This document shows positions 21,587-36,500 of a DNA stretch of 64,000 nt, piece by piece. Below the pieces are notes generated by a model, which was given only the letters and a program-made list of their open reading frames with translations, ran no database searches and was not told where the DNA came from. How positions within the stretch are numbered: the first letter of the stretch is position 1; every line of letters begins with the position of its first letter. The stretch is from Beta vulgaris subsp. vulgaris (Eukaryota > Streptophyta > Magnoliopsida > Caryophyllales > Amaranthaceae), in assembly GCF_026745355.1 (NCBI RefSeq), contig NC_079207.1:36652742-36716741 (forward strand), in the 5' to 3' direction. Position numbers and translations under genes: made by a program.

Positions 21587-24500
21587 TCAGTTGTGATACC
21601 TCTTGCTCTTTTTCAGCAGCATCGACATGTGATTGACTTGCTCGTTTCCCATTTGGGTCCCACCCATTAGCCATTCTAAAGCTTCAGAAGCTGCATCTTT
21701 TTCTGCACTCTTCTTGTTATTGCAAGGCCGACCTATTATCTGCATTCCATTGAACTCTACAGTCGCTCTGAACTGATTATTTGACAGTTGTTTCACTTTA
21801 TATATAGGGGCTGTATAACCTGCCCTAGTAACTAAGGTTTGAAGCTGACTCTTGGAGTTATCACCACCAGGTCCACTTTGAGTTCTAGACGACAATGTCG
21901 GCACCATTGGCGAAACAGATTTAGTAGTAGACTTTAAATTCTGGCGGCAAAACACAAATCGGCCCTCACAATTATCCTCTGAAACCAAAAGCCTCGTAGC
22001 AGACAGAAGGTCCTGATAAGCATGTGTATCCATCTTAGGATTTAGGAGCTGCAAGCAGATATGAACCACTTTAGACAAACAGCATTATGACATAGATAGG
22101 TAAATATGAAAGCTTCCACAATCAACATTATGTATAATATGCCCAAAAAACTGGATTCACATAGCAGTCGCTGTAATAAGCTTTGCTTACCTTCAGCTGC
22201 ACAAAATCCTCCAGTTCTCTCTTTAGGTTCAAGTAAGTTTCTGCCATCACAGGTTTCATAAAAAATTCCAAGTATCCTCCCAACATAATTAGATGCCCAT
22301 CCTGCCAAGACAGAAAAAATCAAGTAGAAATGGAACTGTTAAAAATGCAGGGTCCAGAAAGAAAAAGAATCACTAGAGTAACTATATGATTCTTCTCACC
22401 GTTGCACCTTTGACAATGTTTCCTCCAAACAGTAAGACCATTGAATCTGACACTGCACTAGAATCACGGAGGAAAACTGAGTTTACTTTAATTTTCTCAT
22501 TGAAAACAAGCCATGGATATGGGATTCTCGGCTCACGAGCATTGACAGAGTTCTGCCACATGATGACAGACAAGAAATTTAATCCATAAGGATGAACTTA
22601 CAACTGAGATATACAGTAGATATTGATTACCCAGTAAAACATTTGCTAGATTTAACAAGAAAAAAAGGAATAAACATTCAAAAAGGGAATATAAAATCAA
22701 AGTACCGAGACAAAATGATCTTACCGAGTACAGGTGCACCTGACCATCCTCCATTGTCTTTAATGACAATGACTTCTCATTATGCTGTGAAAACATTACA
22801 ACCAATAGATTAGTACATGTCCTGCAGGCGAGACAGAGAAACTCGACATATAGATGATAATAGAGAGCAGCCAAGAGCCAGAGACACAGGTCCCCCCCCA
22901 TCACTTCTTTATTGTCCAACTAAACCAACAATCATTTCTAATCAGACTTCCTTGAAAAAGTTTATCAAGAACTAAGAATTTCTGCTTGTTCCGGAATAAG
23001 ATCAGATAGAACCATTCATATGAGCCACTTACCCCATTTGGATTACAATTCACAATCGCCAATGTTTTCAAGTGTTTTAAGTCAATTTTCATCTCTTAAA
23101 CAAGGAGACAAAACTACATTTTGTCAAAAACAAGATTAATAGGCTTGCAAGCTCAAAGTAAAACATGTTAATCCCTCAAGAACATGAATGAATGAGCCAC
23201 AAACGATCTTCCACACCTCAACATAGGTTTCCACATATAAGCATTTCTTCCTGAATTCTATTTCTTGTCGTTCATTAGAGGTGTTTCTGATTAATCGGCA
23301 TGGTCAGCTAAATTGGGGCACAATATGACCATTGTAGCATAGGAATCATGTGAAGCATTCTACAAAATTTTGATCTCCATAAATTTGCAGTATGCAAGAT
23401 AAGTTTTAGTCTGCAATTAAACCACTCACCACAACAGAGCAGATTCCTGGATACAATCCATAGCATATAACAGCACGAAGAAGCTTATCGTCCTGGCTCC
23501 ATCCATTGAAGAAGGATGAATTGTCATCAACTAGTCCAGTATCCTTCAACAAAGTATAGAATTCCCGCCGAAGAGAATCAATAGCTTTCATGGACTGTAC
23601 TGAGAGAAAATTTTTCCAGCAGTAGTCATGACCACCGTACTCTTTCTCAGCACTCTTCCATCCATCATACGCGCGAACAAGTGCAAGATGGTCACTATAA
23701 TCGCGCGAGAACTGCGCTTTAGCAGCCTCTGCAAGCTGAAGAGTAGAACCAAAGCAATCTTAAAACTATACAGGAATCATACATAAACAAAGAACCTTAA
23801 GTTGCTTCAGAGTAAGTAAAAGAACAAAGAGTGAAGATATAAAAACTGTGCATCTTGACCAGTGACACTGCAACGGAGAGAGTATTGCATTGCAGCACAT
23901 ACAATTCTGTCTAGAAGTGGTCTAAATAAAACATACTTCCTCCTTTTTTTTACTTGCATCATTTTCCAATTTAGAAAGTTGCATATGCAACATTGACATT
24001 TTTGGTAATATGGGATCCCTTATTTTATCTCTCTCTCCCCTCTCCTAAATTAGTGTGCCATAATCCAGTGTTGTAAGTAATACAAATCACAGGAAGTATT
24101 TACATTCAGCACAGAATGTGAGTAAGAAACCATCACAAGATTGACAACTAAGTTATTTGGCTGCTAAAATTTACAAACATGCTGATGATCTCTGGCAGGA
24201 AACTTACAAAAAGTAATAAAAGTAAACAACAATTTGCATTTAGAAACGTTCTTAGTGTCTGGCATTTGCACAATATCCATAAACATGTTTAGTGTCTTCT
24301 CCTTAATGAAGCAAATCCATTATCAACCCCCCCCCCCCCCCCCCCCTAAAAAAAAAAAAAATTCCCCTTTTTTCTCCATGCAGCTTGCAGAGCTGTTGCT
24401 ATAGTAAGATTATTGCCCCAAAACAGATCAGAATTTGAGAAAGTCAGAGTCCTTTTAATTTATCAAGTTTTTAAGCAAAACCAGGAAAAACGAAATTCTA

Positions 24501-27500
24501 CAAAACCACCTCCGAGAATTATGGTCATTATGATTCTAATTGATCCAAAATCTGGATAGCCGGCTTGAAGCCTTGTCAAATTTCTTGATACTATATTTGA
24601 TGTATATTATTATCCACTTGCAATTATTTTGGAACAAAAGCCACTAATTCAGGAGGTATATGAGATCCCAAAATATATTTCATACTAAGAGCCTTAGAGG
24701 ACACAAGATTTGTCTATCCATACAAATAGATTGTTTGTTTGTGAGGATTCCCTTTTCACCAAATTAGATGTAATAAACTGGAAAAATGTTCCTCTATACT
24801 GCGAATTGAGAACACCACACCATTAATAATAGAAGAAATAAAATAATTTGTGAAAGGAAACGCTGAGAAGAACGAACAAATATTTCCATTCACTCAAGTG
24901 GTTACTCATACCAACCAAGTATAGAATATCTCCCACATCTAAACTCATTTGCCTTCTGTCACTCTTAATCATTTATTGCATCATAATGGAATTCAGAAAG
25001 ATAAAAGGGGTTGCATTTAAAAAATCTTGGTGGTGCTGTCTTGGTTGGCTAATGAGCCGAAGAACTGCTGAGCCTCATAATTGAAATAAGTATCCACCAC
25101 AGCAAAACCTCATGATTGAAAACATTTAATATATAGATTCCCCTCTCGGAGACAACTAATTCACTATAGCACAAAGCAAAGGCATGAACTCCCCATTCCC
25201 AAACACTTCATCTTCTCCGACACAATTTCACTATACCACTAAACAAAAGCAATCAGGCATTTCTTCCACTGCTACCAATAAAAAAAATCAAAAATCACCA
25301 ACAACCGCCATTGTGGCTTCAAGAAGAGAAGTTCCTAAGTAGGCCCAAAACCAGGGCAAACCACACACCCCCTGTGGTAACTTGTCTGAAGACACTCATT
25401 TTGCAGTGCAATATGCTAAAACTCACGGGAAATATTCGTTGGTGGCGTGGTATCCTCGACGACGAGGTTAGGGGGAGTGGAGGCAGAAGTCAATCAAGTC
25501 ATTTTGGGGAAGGGCAAGGGAAGTCCGTGTTGACTGTCAACTGTAAAGAAGTTTAGGGGAAGAAGGGAGGTAAAAAAGAAAGAAAAGAAAGGTAGATAAA
25601 AGATAGCTTCTTCAGTCAACTAAATTCCCACTCAACTCTGATGGGCCTGTATTAGCAGAGGGACCCCAACACTATCGCCAGAAAACATTGTCAAAGCGAG
25701 TAGGAAATAGAGTGACGGCAAACTTGTTTTAGGAAAAGTTCTGGAATCTAAAGTTTTAAATTACGAGAAATAAGGTTGGCTCCCTCACTCAGTATCATTC
25801 CGTCACTGACATTTGTGGTACAAATGCAATTTTCTTGTGCACGATATGAACCAGCAAAGTTTCAACAAGAGCCGTCTTTTGTTCTTGAATATCAAGACGG
25901 AAGAAAGGACTTGTTGAGGATTGGATTAGTCCGAAAGTGAACATCCTGAATCAGTCGCTCGATTTCGTCTTTTTGAAATAAAGGATAACAATGAGGGAGA
26001 ACAAAAATGGGTCATGGCCTTGCTTCAATATCATGTCGTGCTCCTTTCTAGCAACCACACAGGAAAAATTGCTAATATGTGTCAACAATTACCAGAAAAA
26101 GGGGATGGGTGTTACCACGACAAGTCGACAACCTTCATCTTTACCGCGTATTCTCCCCCCTGTAGGTGGTTCACTCCAACCAATGCCCTCTGTCCTCTTT
26201 TTGCAAGGTATGAAACATGGATTTTGAGGACCACTCAAGGAGGGATCTCCTGAAAAAAAAAACTTCTTCCCCACTATGAGCTTCAAAAGCTGCTGCTTCC
26301 AATTTGTCATGATGGCGCCCAAATGTTCTAACCACTATGATAACATCACATGTTCTTAGTTCTTAAGGTACGAAATCATCACAAACTTGCACCCCTTGTA
26401 CCACCAGCATACAGCCTTCACTCTCTAATACCATGCACAGTCTCAACATTCCCGAGGGAGACACCAAACCCCTTCATCGAATGACGTGCAAAGGTCCTTG
26501 TCAGCCAATTCAATTCGGACTGGAGATGTTATATAACAACGTTAAGGTGAGACGTCCAGTGATTTAAAAAATGAAGGTTCATCGTAGCTCTTTGAATGAT
26601 TGTATTAAAATCAGTTTGTACCTGCAGTAGAGTGGCTAAGAGATAAAATTGTGTGTGGACCCGAGATCCACCATCAGCAACACTTCTTGCCCACCACCAT
26701 CTATATTGTTTCAAAAAAAAACACGCAAAATTGATCACCTACGCGTGCAGCTCTGCAGAACAAAACCTAACCACCAACCAGGTCTTTCGTCCAATGATAA
26801 AAGGCCCAAGGTCGATTTATTTCAGATAAGCTGATGGCTCCATTTTCAAATTTAGATTTTGCATTAAAACGTACATCAGGCAGAATAATCATGGTGATCG
26901 AACTTAAAGATACAAAATAAGTGCCATTACTCGATTGTCAAATGAGATATCAAGGAAGAGCCATGTTTTCTTGGTTTTCCTAAATTCAGTTTTATCCAGA
27001 AGCCAAAGGGAACTAGCGAATCCAAGCAGATAAAGAACTCCATACAATATCTCAACATAATTTTGTCTTCTTGCTACACACAGGTTTTCCACATCTTTTC
27101 AATTCTAGAGAGAAGCAGGAGTACATAAAACATATGGAATGATGCAAGTTAAACCAAAAACTCACTAATGCACAAACCATAACAAACCAGAGCAACACCA
27201 AGGACGTCGTTTAATCTACATAAAGCATCGGACTTTTTCTACAAAACATAAAATTTGACTTACGTCTTTCTTGTCCATGGGTGTCAGAAAGGGATCTCTG
27301 ATGCTGAGGCCAGCAACTATAGTCAACACTGGATCCAGACAGCTAAATATAGCGCCTGATACAAGCATTTTCCCAAGCTTTGGCTCCATTGGTAGCATTG
27401 TTAGGTACCTACCTGTCAAAGAAACAAGTATACAAAGAGCACAATTTCAGCAAAGGACAGCAAGAAGACATGGCCGCAGAAATGTGATAACACACCTAGA

Positions 27501-30500
27501 ACAGTGAGATTTTCATTTGTGTCCAATGCCCCGATAACCTTCAAATATTCTATTGCATTTTGAACCTATTAAATAAGCATTAGGAAATTAAAAAAAGGGG
27601 AACGAAATCCAAGGCAAAGTGCAAAATGCGAAGGCAGAAATTTCCATTAGGTATGATGTAAAAGCATACAGAAAAATAACAAGATCTATGAAGAAAAGGG
27701 ATTCCAAGTTACCGCCAGTAATTCAGGTGACTGCAGAGCTCTGGACAGGAACTCAGAGATGCTGCCAAGTTTTAAACTTTTGATCTGCAGACAAAGGGAC
27801 TGCAGAGGTGTCCTCAGGATTTCTGGAAGCTGGTAATCTGCAAAAGCATCATATACACATCTTGGATACAGATGGTAACATTCTCCAGGTTGAACACGAC
27901 CAGCCCTTCCTCTTCTCTACATATATGCAGAAGAAAAGTTATCACTAAACATATATTTTCAGCAGAAAATAGATGTGAAGACATTTAAGAAAACTGCGCC
28001 TCAACATGCATTCACCTCATTCATGTTTCATTCAATTTGAATCAGAGACTTGATCATTCAGCACAAATGATTTATTTAATCAGAATGCAACTGCCATTTA
28101 ATATGTAGCTGCCTTCTCAAGAAAACAGACATTACAAATTTGTTTTCAAGCATAATGAATACCATATTGGTTTTCATGTTATCTACCAACTTGAGTACTT
28201 AAAGTGACCATTAACACAGAGAACATGACATTTGTAAAGCAAATGTACTCAATACAGATGGCCACAAGTTACATTACTGATCATAAAGGAGATTTTACTA
28301 AACATTGAGATAGTGGTTTGTCAAAATACATATAGATTGATTAAGATCAAATCCCAAAAGGCACCCGGGGGGGGGGGGGGAGGGGATTTAGTGCCAAGGG
28401 GTCGACATTTTCTATCCACTAAATTTTCATAAAGTTGTTGTCTAATCCCTGGAATTCGGTGCAGCAGCTAGATCACATTTTGGTTAGTGTACCTTGGATT
28501 TTCATGCAAGCCTCATGCAAAAAATGATGACTCCAATCAAACAAAGATCGCAGCATCTACGGCATACACCTTCTGCATAGCATTGTTTTAGGAAATTTTT
28601 GGTGTGGTAAAACTAGGGAGTGTCACTTAGCAACATGGAATTAAAACTCTTCCATTCGGTTATAGAACGGCTGTTTTGTAACGGATTTTGGATTTGCCAT
28701 TCTGCAAAATCTCGTTATGGAACACCATAATAAAATCACATACTTCTCGCTGCATTTTCCATTCCGTAATGGGGACTCATTGCGTTAGAACGTTTTTATC
28801 CCCGTTACATCGTTCTTTTCAGACATCGGCCAAATATATTTTATGATGAAACATGATACTCTGATAGAATTGATTATATTATGTTGTAATAATGCTTCAT
28901 AAACTAAAACAATGCAAATAAGGTCAGAACATATTTATGTGAATTTTTTCGAAAAAAAATCACGCTGTGTCTGTCGCGATCCGTTCCATTTATCCGTTAC
29001 AAGCCGGTTTTGCGACAACGCAAATGTTATCGCAATCGCGACAGCTTCCACGATTTCTTTCCTTGCTAAGCAATGTTTATTTATTTAGTTAAGATAACTA
29101 TTGAATTAGCTTAGGTTTCGAGGGATATAAGTCGAATTCTACTTAGGCATATTGTCAGATCAATATTTCTTGTCTTCTCTTCTATCCTTTAGGTTTTTGT
29201 GTTATCTTTTAGAAGAGTTGAAAGTAGCGTTGGCTGGCAAGGAATCTTGTGTTGCTAGCTTGTTATGATTACGATAAGTGTTTCAGAAGTAGAGTTATTG
29301 ACATTGAGTTTTGGTGTCATGTATGCATACATATTCGAGTGTGTCCATGGCTATAAATGTACAAGTTGGATATGTTATCCTATATCTGCAGATTTTCAGA
29401 AATGATCTGTAATACAATTAGATCCCTAAGTCCCACAAATTGGTTTGAATCAACTCATTTCTGTATAATTTTTTAGATCTGAACATATAATTACCACTCT
29501 AAACCAAGAATTCATTCCCCATCTAATGGCTAAATTGGAGCTCTCAAGAAGAGAGATGGCCATTGGCCTCTCCATTGATTGACTTAATAGCGGTCTGCTC
29601 CACACCTCCATGTAAGTAGATCACACGCTTCAAAGCATGTCTTTGTTTCCCTCTCATTCTCTTCCCATCTTTACTTGTGGTTCAACGCAGCATGAGATAC
29701 TTTGACACTAGATTGATGGAAACTCATGTTGCGTTTCACAAGTAAAGATAGGAAGAGAATGAAAGTCAAACAAAGATATGCTTAGAAGTATGTGATCTAC
29801 TTACGTGAAGGAGTTGACACACAAGTGGCGGATCTAATATAGTGGATCCTGGTAAAATCTGTGACGTTTCATCTAACTGGAAAACATGTAAAATGAAATA
29901 GCTTGCGCAAGGAAACATAAGGAGCATGATAGCTTGATGGTTTTGTTGACAGTAGTACTGCATTTGGTCAAGGGTTCGAATATGCTTGCTCTCGTCAATA
30001 TTTGTCTTCCTTTTTGCTGCTTAAATTAATTCCACCATCTTCACTTTTTCTTTTAAAAAATTCATACAGCAGATGTATTTCTTACTTTTTCTTTTCTTTT
30101 TCTCAATCTTCAATTGTTTTTATTCTTTTCCTTCTATATACAGTAGGCTTATCTTTTTGTTCTAATAATAAACAATACTCTCCATAGAATGTACTCGGAG
30201 TACTTTTTACGAGACAAAGTTGATCATTCTTTCATGATTTACTATACTTTCAAGATTTACCATACATGTACAATGTACAAAACAACAATAATTTAATTCT
30301 TGTAATAGCATTTTCACACACCCAAATTAGTCATCTGTCGTGATTTAGAATTTGAACTATTGTCTATGACGTCCGAACCCACAACGTAAAGATCCTGGAT
30401 TTGCCACTGGAACAGACCCGCAATTCAGCAACACAAGGTATTTCACACTATATTGACAGCAGTTGTGGAGGTGGGTTTTGTGATGTTGTTGGACATTTTC

Positions 30501-33500
30501 AAAATATATTGACAGAAACTCGCTTCATATCAAATTCATACTCTAGATATTTTGTTTACTTCGTCAAAAAATCTCCAACTTCAGCGGTTCAGCCTCCATT
30601 CTGACGCCTCAAAATTTCAACTTTATCTCCTTGGTTCTACCTTATCATTAAGGTTTTGTCTCGGCTTATCCACTAATGCAATACACCAGTATACCGCATC
30701 TTGTATGATCTTTGTCAGCACGTCCATAACCATTGCCAAAGAGACTGACTTAGTATTGATGAGGGTCACTCATCTTAGTTTCAAAAGTTGCGAGCGGAAA
30801 AGGGTCCCTAGAGCCTAGGTGCAAGGTGAAGGCGAATGCATCTCATATAAGAGGCACAACTGTACTCACATTTTTTTTAATATTATTAGTATTATTATTT
30901 TGCCATTATAAGACTTCATTAAAAGAGCCTCATATGTCAGTAAAATGGACAATCCTTAAGCAAATGCTACAAGAAAAGGAAAAGGAAAAAGAGTATCTCT
31001 AGAAATCATAAAGGCCTGTAGTTATGTGACCTCACTGGTCTAGTCAGGGTATAACGTCAACTGGGGCCGTAAAAATTATAACAGGCGTATCGTACCAAAA
31101 ATATTCTCTTAAACGAAGATAATCTTGCTTGGATGGCAGCTCAAGATCATACTCATGTGAAAACCTTATATTCTCTGAGGTTCTAACTTCTACCCCATGG
31201 ACACGCTCTATAATGGAACTTTAACTTTAACTTTGGTTGGGAAGGCTCAACTTATCAATTTATCTTCTAAACTACTTGGACCTCAAGTAGCCCATGCTGG
31301 CCTAATTCCACAAGAGCATGAGCTTCCAAATCAAAGAAGCCTCTGAAGAGAGACTGGGAGAAGGATGAATATCTGACACTGTCCCACTAAAGAGAGAGAA
31401 AGAATTGAAGAATAGATCAAGGAAAGAGAGCAAGCTATAGAGAACAAAGAGAAATATAAACTAACCTGAAACGTCGACGATCACCAGATCTAGGGTGCCT
31501 GAATAAAATCAAAGGTGGTTTGCCGGCTTACTCTGCAATGACTAGCAAAGCAGCGGCCGTCAATTTCTTCCAAGACGCAAACTAGGGTGTGTTCGAAATT
31601 ACAGTTTTTGTTTTACGGTTCAATTTGAAGCAATTAAATAAAATGAAATGAGGGGTTTTCAACGAATTAGAGCATAAAAGCCTTGGTAAGATTTAATTAG
31701 ATATGTTAAAAAAAATTTATTCTTCAGCTCAGATCTACCCAACCTCACAAGTTTATACAAAAACTGCGAAGGCGCTGCGCCTCGCTCCTCACCCGAGGCG
31801 CGCGCATCTCAGCGCCTGTCGTAGATCGCTGCACCAGCAAGTCAAAGGCAATTTGGCCAACACCTCCACCCGCCTCTCGCCTACGCGAGGCTTTTCAAAA
31901 CTAGGTCACTCATCCACCAGTTCTACCATCTGTTCTCACTTCACTGTACATATATCAACATTCTGTGACCAGAACCTACTTGAGATTTAGCTCCAAAACA
32001 AATCAGAAATTGGACAGACAAGAATGTTAGACATTAGCTTGCAATCAAGATAGCCCCACACCTTCAGCCAACTAACTGCACTGCAAAGTAAAAAGTTATC
32101 TCATAGTTCTGGACTCTAATAGTAAAGGCAATGTCTAATACCCAATTCAGTCCACTATTGGGGCATCAAGACATCAGCTAGCTGGCTCGTATCTGGAATG
32201 ATAGCGTATACTACAACATAAAGAGAACAGGGAAACATGCGCTTAAGGTTTTAAAAAGATACAGAACTGCTAAAATGGAGATGATGCCTCACTCACTCAA
32301 AGCAACATAGTCAAACATAAGCCCAGAGTGGTCCCACTGAGTCAAACAAAAGTTTCGTATCATTGAGCATGTTTTGAAACAAAAGACAAATTACCTGCTG
32401 AGCGGAAACCTTTGAGATCCAAGCAGGAAGCAAGCAAGGTGTATTATTTAAGGCATCATATGACGTCTCCTTTGCCTTACCACAGTCAAGAACAAAGACC
32501 ACATCATCAATTGTGATACTGGTCTCCGCAATATTCGTAGCCAGCACTACTTTGCGCACTCCATCTTCTGGTTTCTCAAATATTAACCTCTGTAAATAAT
32601 AAGTACGCACACCATAAAATTGATGACAAACACATGATACAATATGTAGATAAGAAAACAACATAGCACAGGCAAGAAAGATATGAAATAAAGAACAACC
32701 AGTTGCTTATATCATCAAGATGCAATATACCTGTTCAGAACTTGCCATCGAACTGTGACAAGCAAGCAACAAGACTCTACTCGGATCTCCGAAGACAGGA
32801 TGAGCTTGGAGTTTATCCTTAAGTGAGCTTATGTCATCCCATCCGGTCATGAAAACTAACACAGCACCCGGCCCTTCCTTTTCACAAATATGGCAAAGTA
32901 TATGTTCAATAAGATTAAATCCCATAGAATCTGGATTCCAACAGGATAAAGATTCCCTGGTCTGTGTACTATAGTCTCTGAAGTCTGCAGCAGCAAGTGC
33001 ATCCTGGTGGATTAAAAGGTAAGATTATAAAAGAGATATAATAGCACAACATAAAGACAAGTCCCAGTCTCTAGCAGCTTACCTCAACAACAGAGGCAAT
33101 CTGACTCTTCCTTTTCCTGAAGCCTTGTTTATTCATCTTCCACGATCTATCTGGACCATAATCATCTATCTGATTGTAAGGAGTCAATCTATATCCAGAT
33201 ATTTCCAACATATCCTCTAGGAAATGAGTTCGAACAGGGTACGTGAATCCCTAGAACAGCCAACAGTGCAGATGTAAACCCCATTCTTCAGTTAAGGAAC
33301 AAAAAGGCAACACACAAATAGCCATCATGAACATCAAAATCGAAGCTTTCTAAGGATCATAGAAGATAAAGTGACAGATTACAACTTCAGTGCACCGGGC
33401 TTCATGAAAAGCATTCAGAGAGTTGTACAAGACAGAGAATACCTGATTTATATATCTGAATCCTATTATAGCACAGGAGATTCTTTGATTAAATTCAAGG

Positions 33501-36500
33501 GAGAAAAAAGAAAAAGACAAAAAAAACAGAATCAAGAATGAGAAATAATAAAAAAAAAAAAACCTATTAATTTGTTTAGGAAAAGGTCTTTGATTCCATA
33601 ACTAGCATTAATAGCATTAGGAAATGGAAGCCCAATATCAATGACATCCTCCCTTTTCTTCCCAACACCAACCTACTGATTGCCCATTGTCTCACCACCA
33701 CAAGTATGTCATTCAACATTCTCTCTGCAAACAACAGTTGCCGTCTTGTTTTTAACTTCATTGTAGTCATGGTGGTTGTCCTAAATGTATCCATAATCAT
33801 ATACAAGGACCTCAAGCATGAGATATGGTGTCAGACCAGGAAAGATAATTCAACCACCAGAGGCCAAGTTTTAGGTCCATCTACAGAATTAAAAATCTAT
33901 TACAAGGTGAGATTTTCTCCTTTCTGGTAGATTCACATTGGTTCTGGGAGAGAGGGATCCCACACCTACAGAAAAACAAAAATCTAACCACCAGAGGTAG
34001 GTCCATCTTCAAAAAAGAAAAACACTTTTAGAATCACAGTATTTCTGGGAGGAAAGGAACTCTCACATGGCGCCACTGCCAAACTGAAAGGTAGTGACAG
34101 GCAAGGTTGTCACCACGGTGTCCATAAAATGCACGCCAAGGCAAAGAAGTACAGGTGACTGGTTTGAGGTGGGAAAGATTGGTTATACAGTTATGGGCTT
34201 GAGTAGAGATAACACCCATGGGAAATTACAATAGAAAGATGTTAAGGTGGTCAGAGTGCTGGAGAAGGATTGTGATGGCGTTTTTTATTGCAAAAGGTGG
34301 TACAGTAGGTGGTCCTTACGCATAGGGTTGGATTGTAAATGAGGGAGGAAAGTGGTAATAGTTAACAAGATGGCGGTACTGCAGTAATGGTAAGTTGGTA
34401 GACGGCTCACCGTAGTGCTTATGTGATTTAGGAAATCCAGACCCAGAGGGGGAGGGGAATCAGGAAAAGGCAATGGGTCAGAATGTTGGGCATTTACAAA
34501 GGATCATTCAAAAGATTGGTGCAGCATTAATGTGTAAGTGGGATAGATGTGTGGAAGCACCTTAAGAGATAGGATTCTAAATGAACATACCTGGAGAAAT
34601 GTAACTATTTAAGTTGCAAAAATAGGGAGGATAAGATAAGGGAGTCAGGAGAACTCAACTTCGTTGATTTTAGCATGTGCGACTACAAACAGAAGATGCA
34701 CCAGTAAGTAATGTGAAGAGGTGGGATTATGGGGATATACTATAAATTGAGGGGGACCAAAGATAACATTGATGGACAGAGTTGAAAATGATATTAAGAA
34801 AATGGCTTTGAGGGAGCAAATAGTATTTCTTGGTTCATGCAGCCATCCAGAACCCGTCTTTTGGGATTAACGCCTTAGCACTGTTGTTGTCGTCGGAGTT
34901 GCTGTTGTATATTCCCAGCACACGTGTTATTTCTCAAATATGGTTCCTGATTTCCCTTTCATAATGGCTAGCAGTTTGAACTTTACACTTTGTGTGGACA
35001 GAAACTAAAAAGGGGAAGGAAGAGAAAGGAAAGGGAGGAGAGCAGGGGAGATGGAATGCTCTTACAAGGAAATACAAGTGAAAGAAGGAAAGGGATTGAA
35101 AACCCTTCATTTCAATAACAAATGAATTAAATGGACAAACAGAGAAGGAAGTGGGAGGAAATATTTTTCCACCATCCTTAACAGACACGATCTCTCAATA
35201 GTTGGAAATATTCGGAAGAAAAACATTGTTCGTGTAATTATTGGAAGACTCTACTCCACTCCCAGCACAATGGCAGATGAAAGACCGTATTCCAAATCAT
35301 ACGGAGGCTGATAACTACAACCATTACAATTTACATTTTGCTAATGTGAAGCGGTGACACATACTGGAGCATTTTGTTAACAATTCATGCGGTTCACTCT
35401 GCTACTCCTAACACAGTTTTTGCTCCAGTTTACTTGGGAGCAATAGGATGCATTCACATATTATTTTTGTTTTCCTTTCTCTACTCTTTTCATTTGTTAC
35501 CCAAACAAGAGATTTTGGATCCCTCCATTTCTCCTCTCTTCCGTTTTATCCATTTCCTTCTATTGAAACATAGGGTTAAGCATCAAAGAAGACGAATCTT
35601 GAACTATTGTCTTTTACACTTGGTGGCTTTGAGAACTTCAAAGATAGCAACCCAAAGAACTCTAGGAACTAATCTTCTAAGACAAGACCTCTAATTATAT
35701 TTCAACATGATAAGAACTATATGAATCAACCATTAAATGAACACATTAGAAATTTGATGATATCAATCCAGATTTTGGATCAATGCATATCAAACTAGCA
35801 ATTGAAAGTGAATTCAACAGATTAAGAGTTTATGAAGCATCTTAACATTTTCATACAAGAAAAGGCAATACTGGAAAACTGAACAAGTACATGTACATCA
35901 ACAGAAGCGTTTACAACAGCTAAATGAAGTCTGCTATTTTCAGGAGGGAGATTGAAAGACATTACAAATAAAGCCATTAGGCAAAGCTAGATGCATTGAA
36001 TTAGAACAACAGCCAACATTTCATAAAGGCATAGCCAAAATTCATACAAGTAGTTTGGCAGACTCATCCTTCAGAAGCAACAATGTCTTAGCAATTTTTA
36101 AAGCATACTTACTGGAATGTTGACAAGAGGAGCACCGCCAAAATAAGAAGAGAAAAGCTCAGCATCTAAAGTCGCACTCATCAAAATCAACTTCAACTCC
36201 GGTCTACGAGGAAGTAGCTCTTTGAGCACAATAAGAAGAAAATCTAGAATACACAGGAGCACTGATAAGATTTGGCAAACATAAAATAAGATTAGATGTT
36301 TCATGGATGTAGCCTGTAGGCTCACCTTCATTCATCCCACGTTCGTGAATCTCATCCACAATAACATGAGTTATTCCCTTCAAAGTCCTGTCAACAAGTA
36401 ATCTCCGCAGCAAGATGCCTGTAGTGCAAAACAGAAGCCGCGTATCTCTCCCTTTCATCCCCTCCAACCGAACTTTATAACCAACCTAAAACAAAGAAGT

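Larger units (their letters stand above)
23736..27263 (-). other. DExH intron 14 (3.5 kb)
   Basis: Holds a Stowaway-like MITE, a C20/A14 homopolymer pair, and about 2 kb (25.0-27.2 kb) with a few unrelated open frames on both strands (for example 26014-26253) that I could not assign. Confidence 0.7.
27917..32394 (-). other. DExH intron 11 (4.5 kb)
   Basis: Contains a G14 run (28367-28380), one of the paired hAT-like elements, a possible SINE or hAT derivative around 29820-30410, and a GC-rich palindromic block at 31765-31890. No coding exon recognised. Confidence 0.7.

Noticed and set aside
29931..29980. tRNA gene
   Set aside because: A and B box-like motifs only; no cloverleaf with acceptor stem and anticodon arm could be drawn.
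35374..35694. 106-codon plus-strand frame in DExH intron 8
   Set aside because: No similarity to any family I know and no start context; treated as chance.
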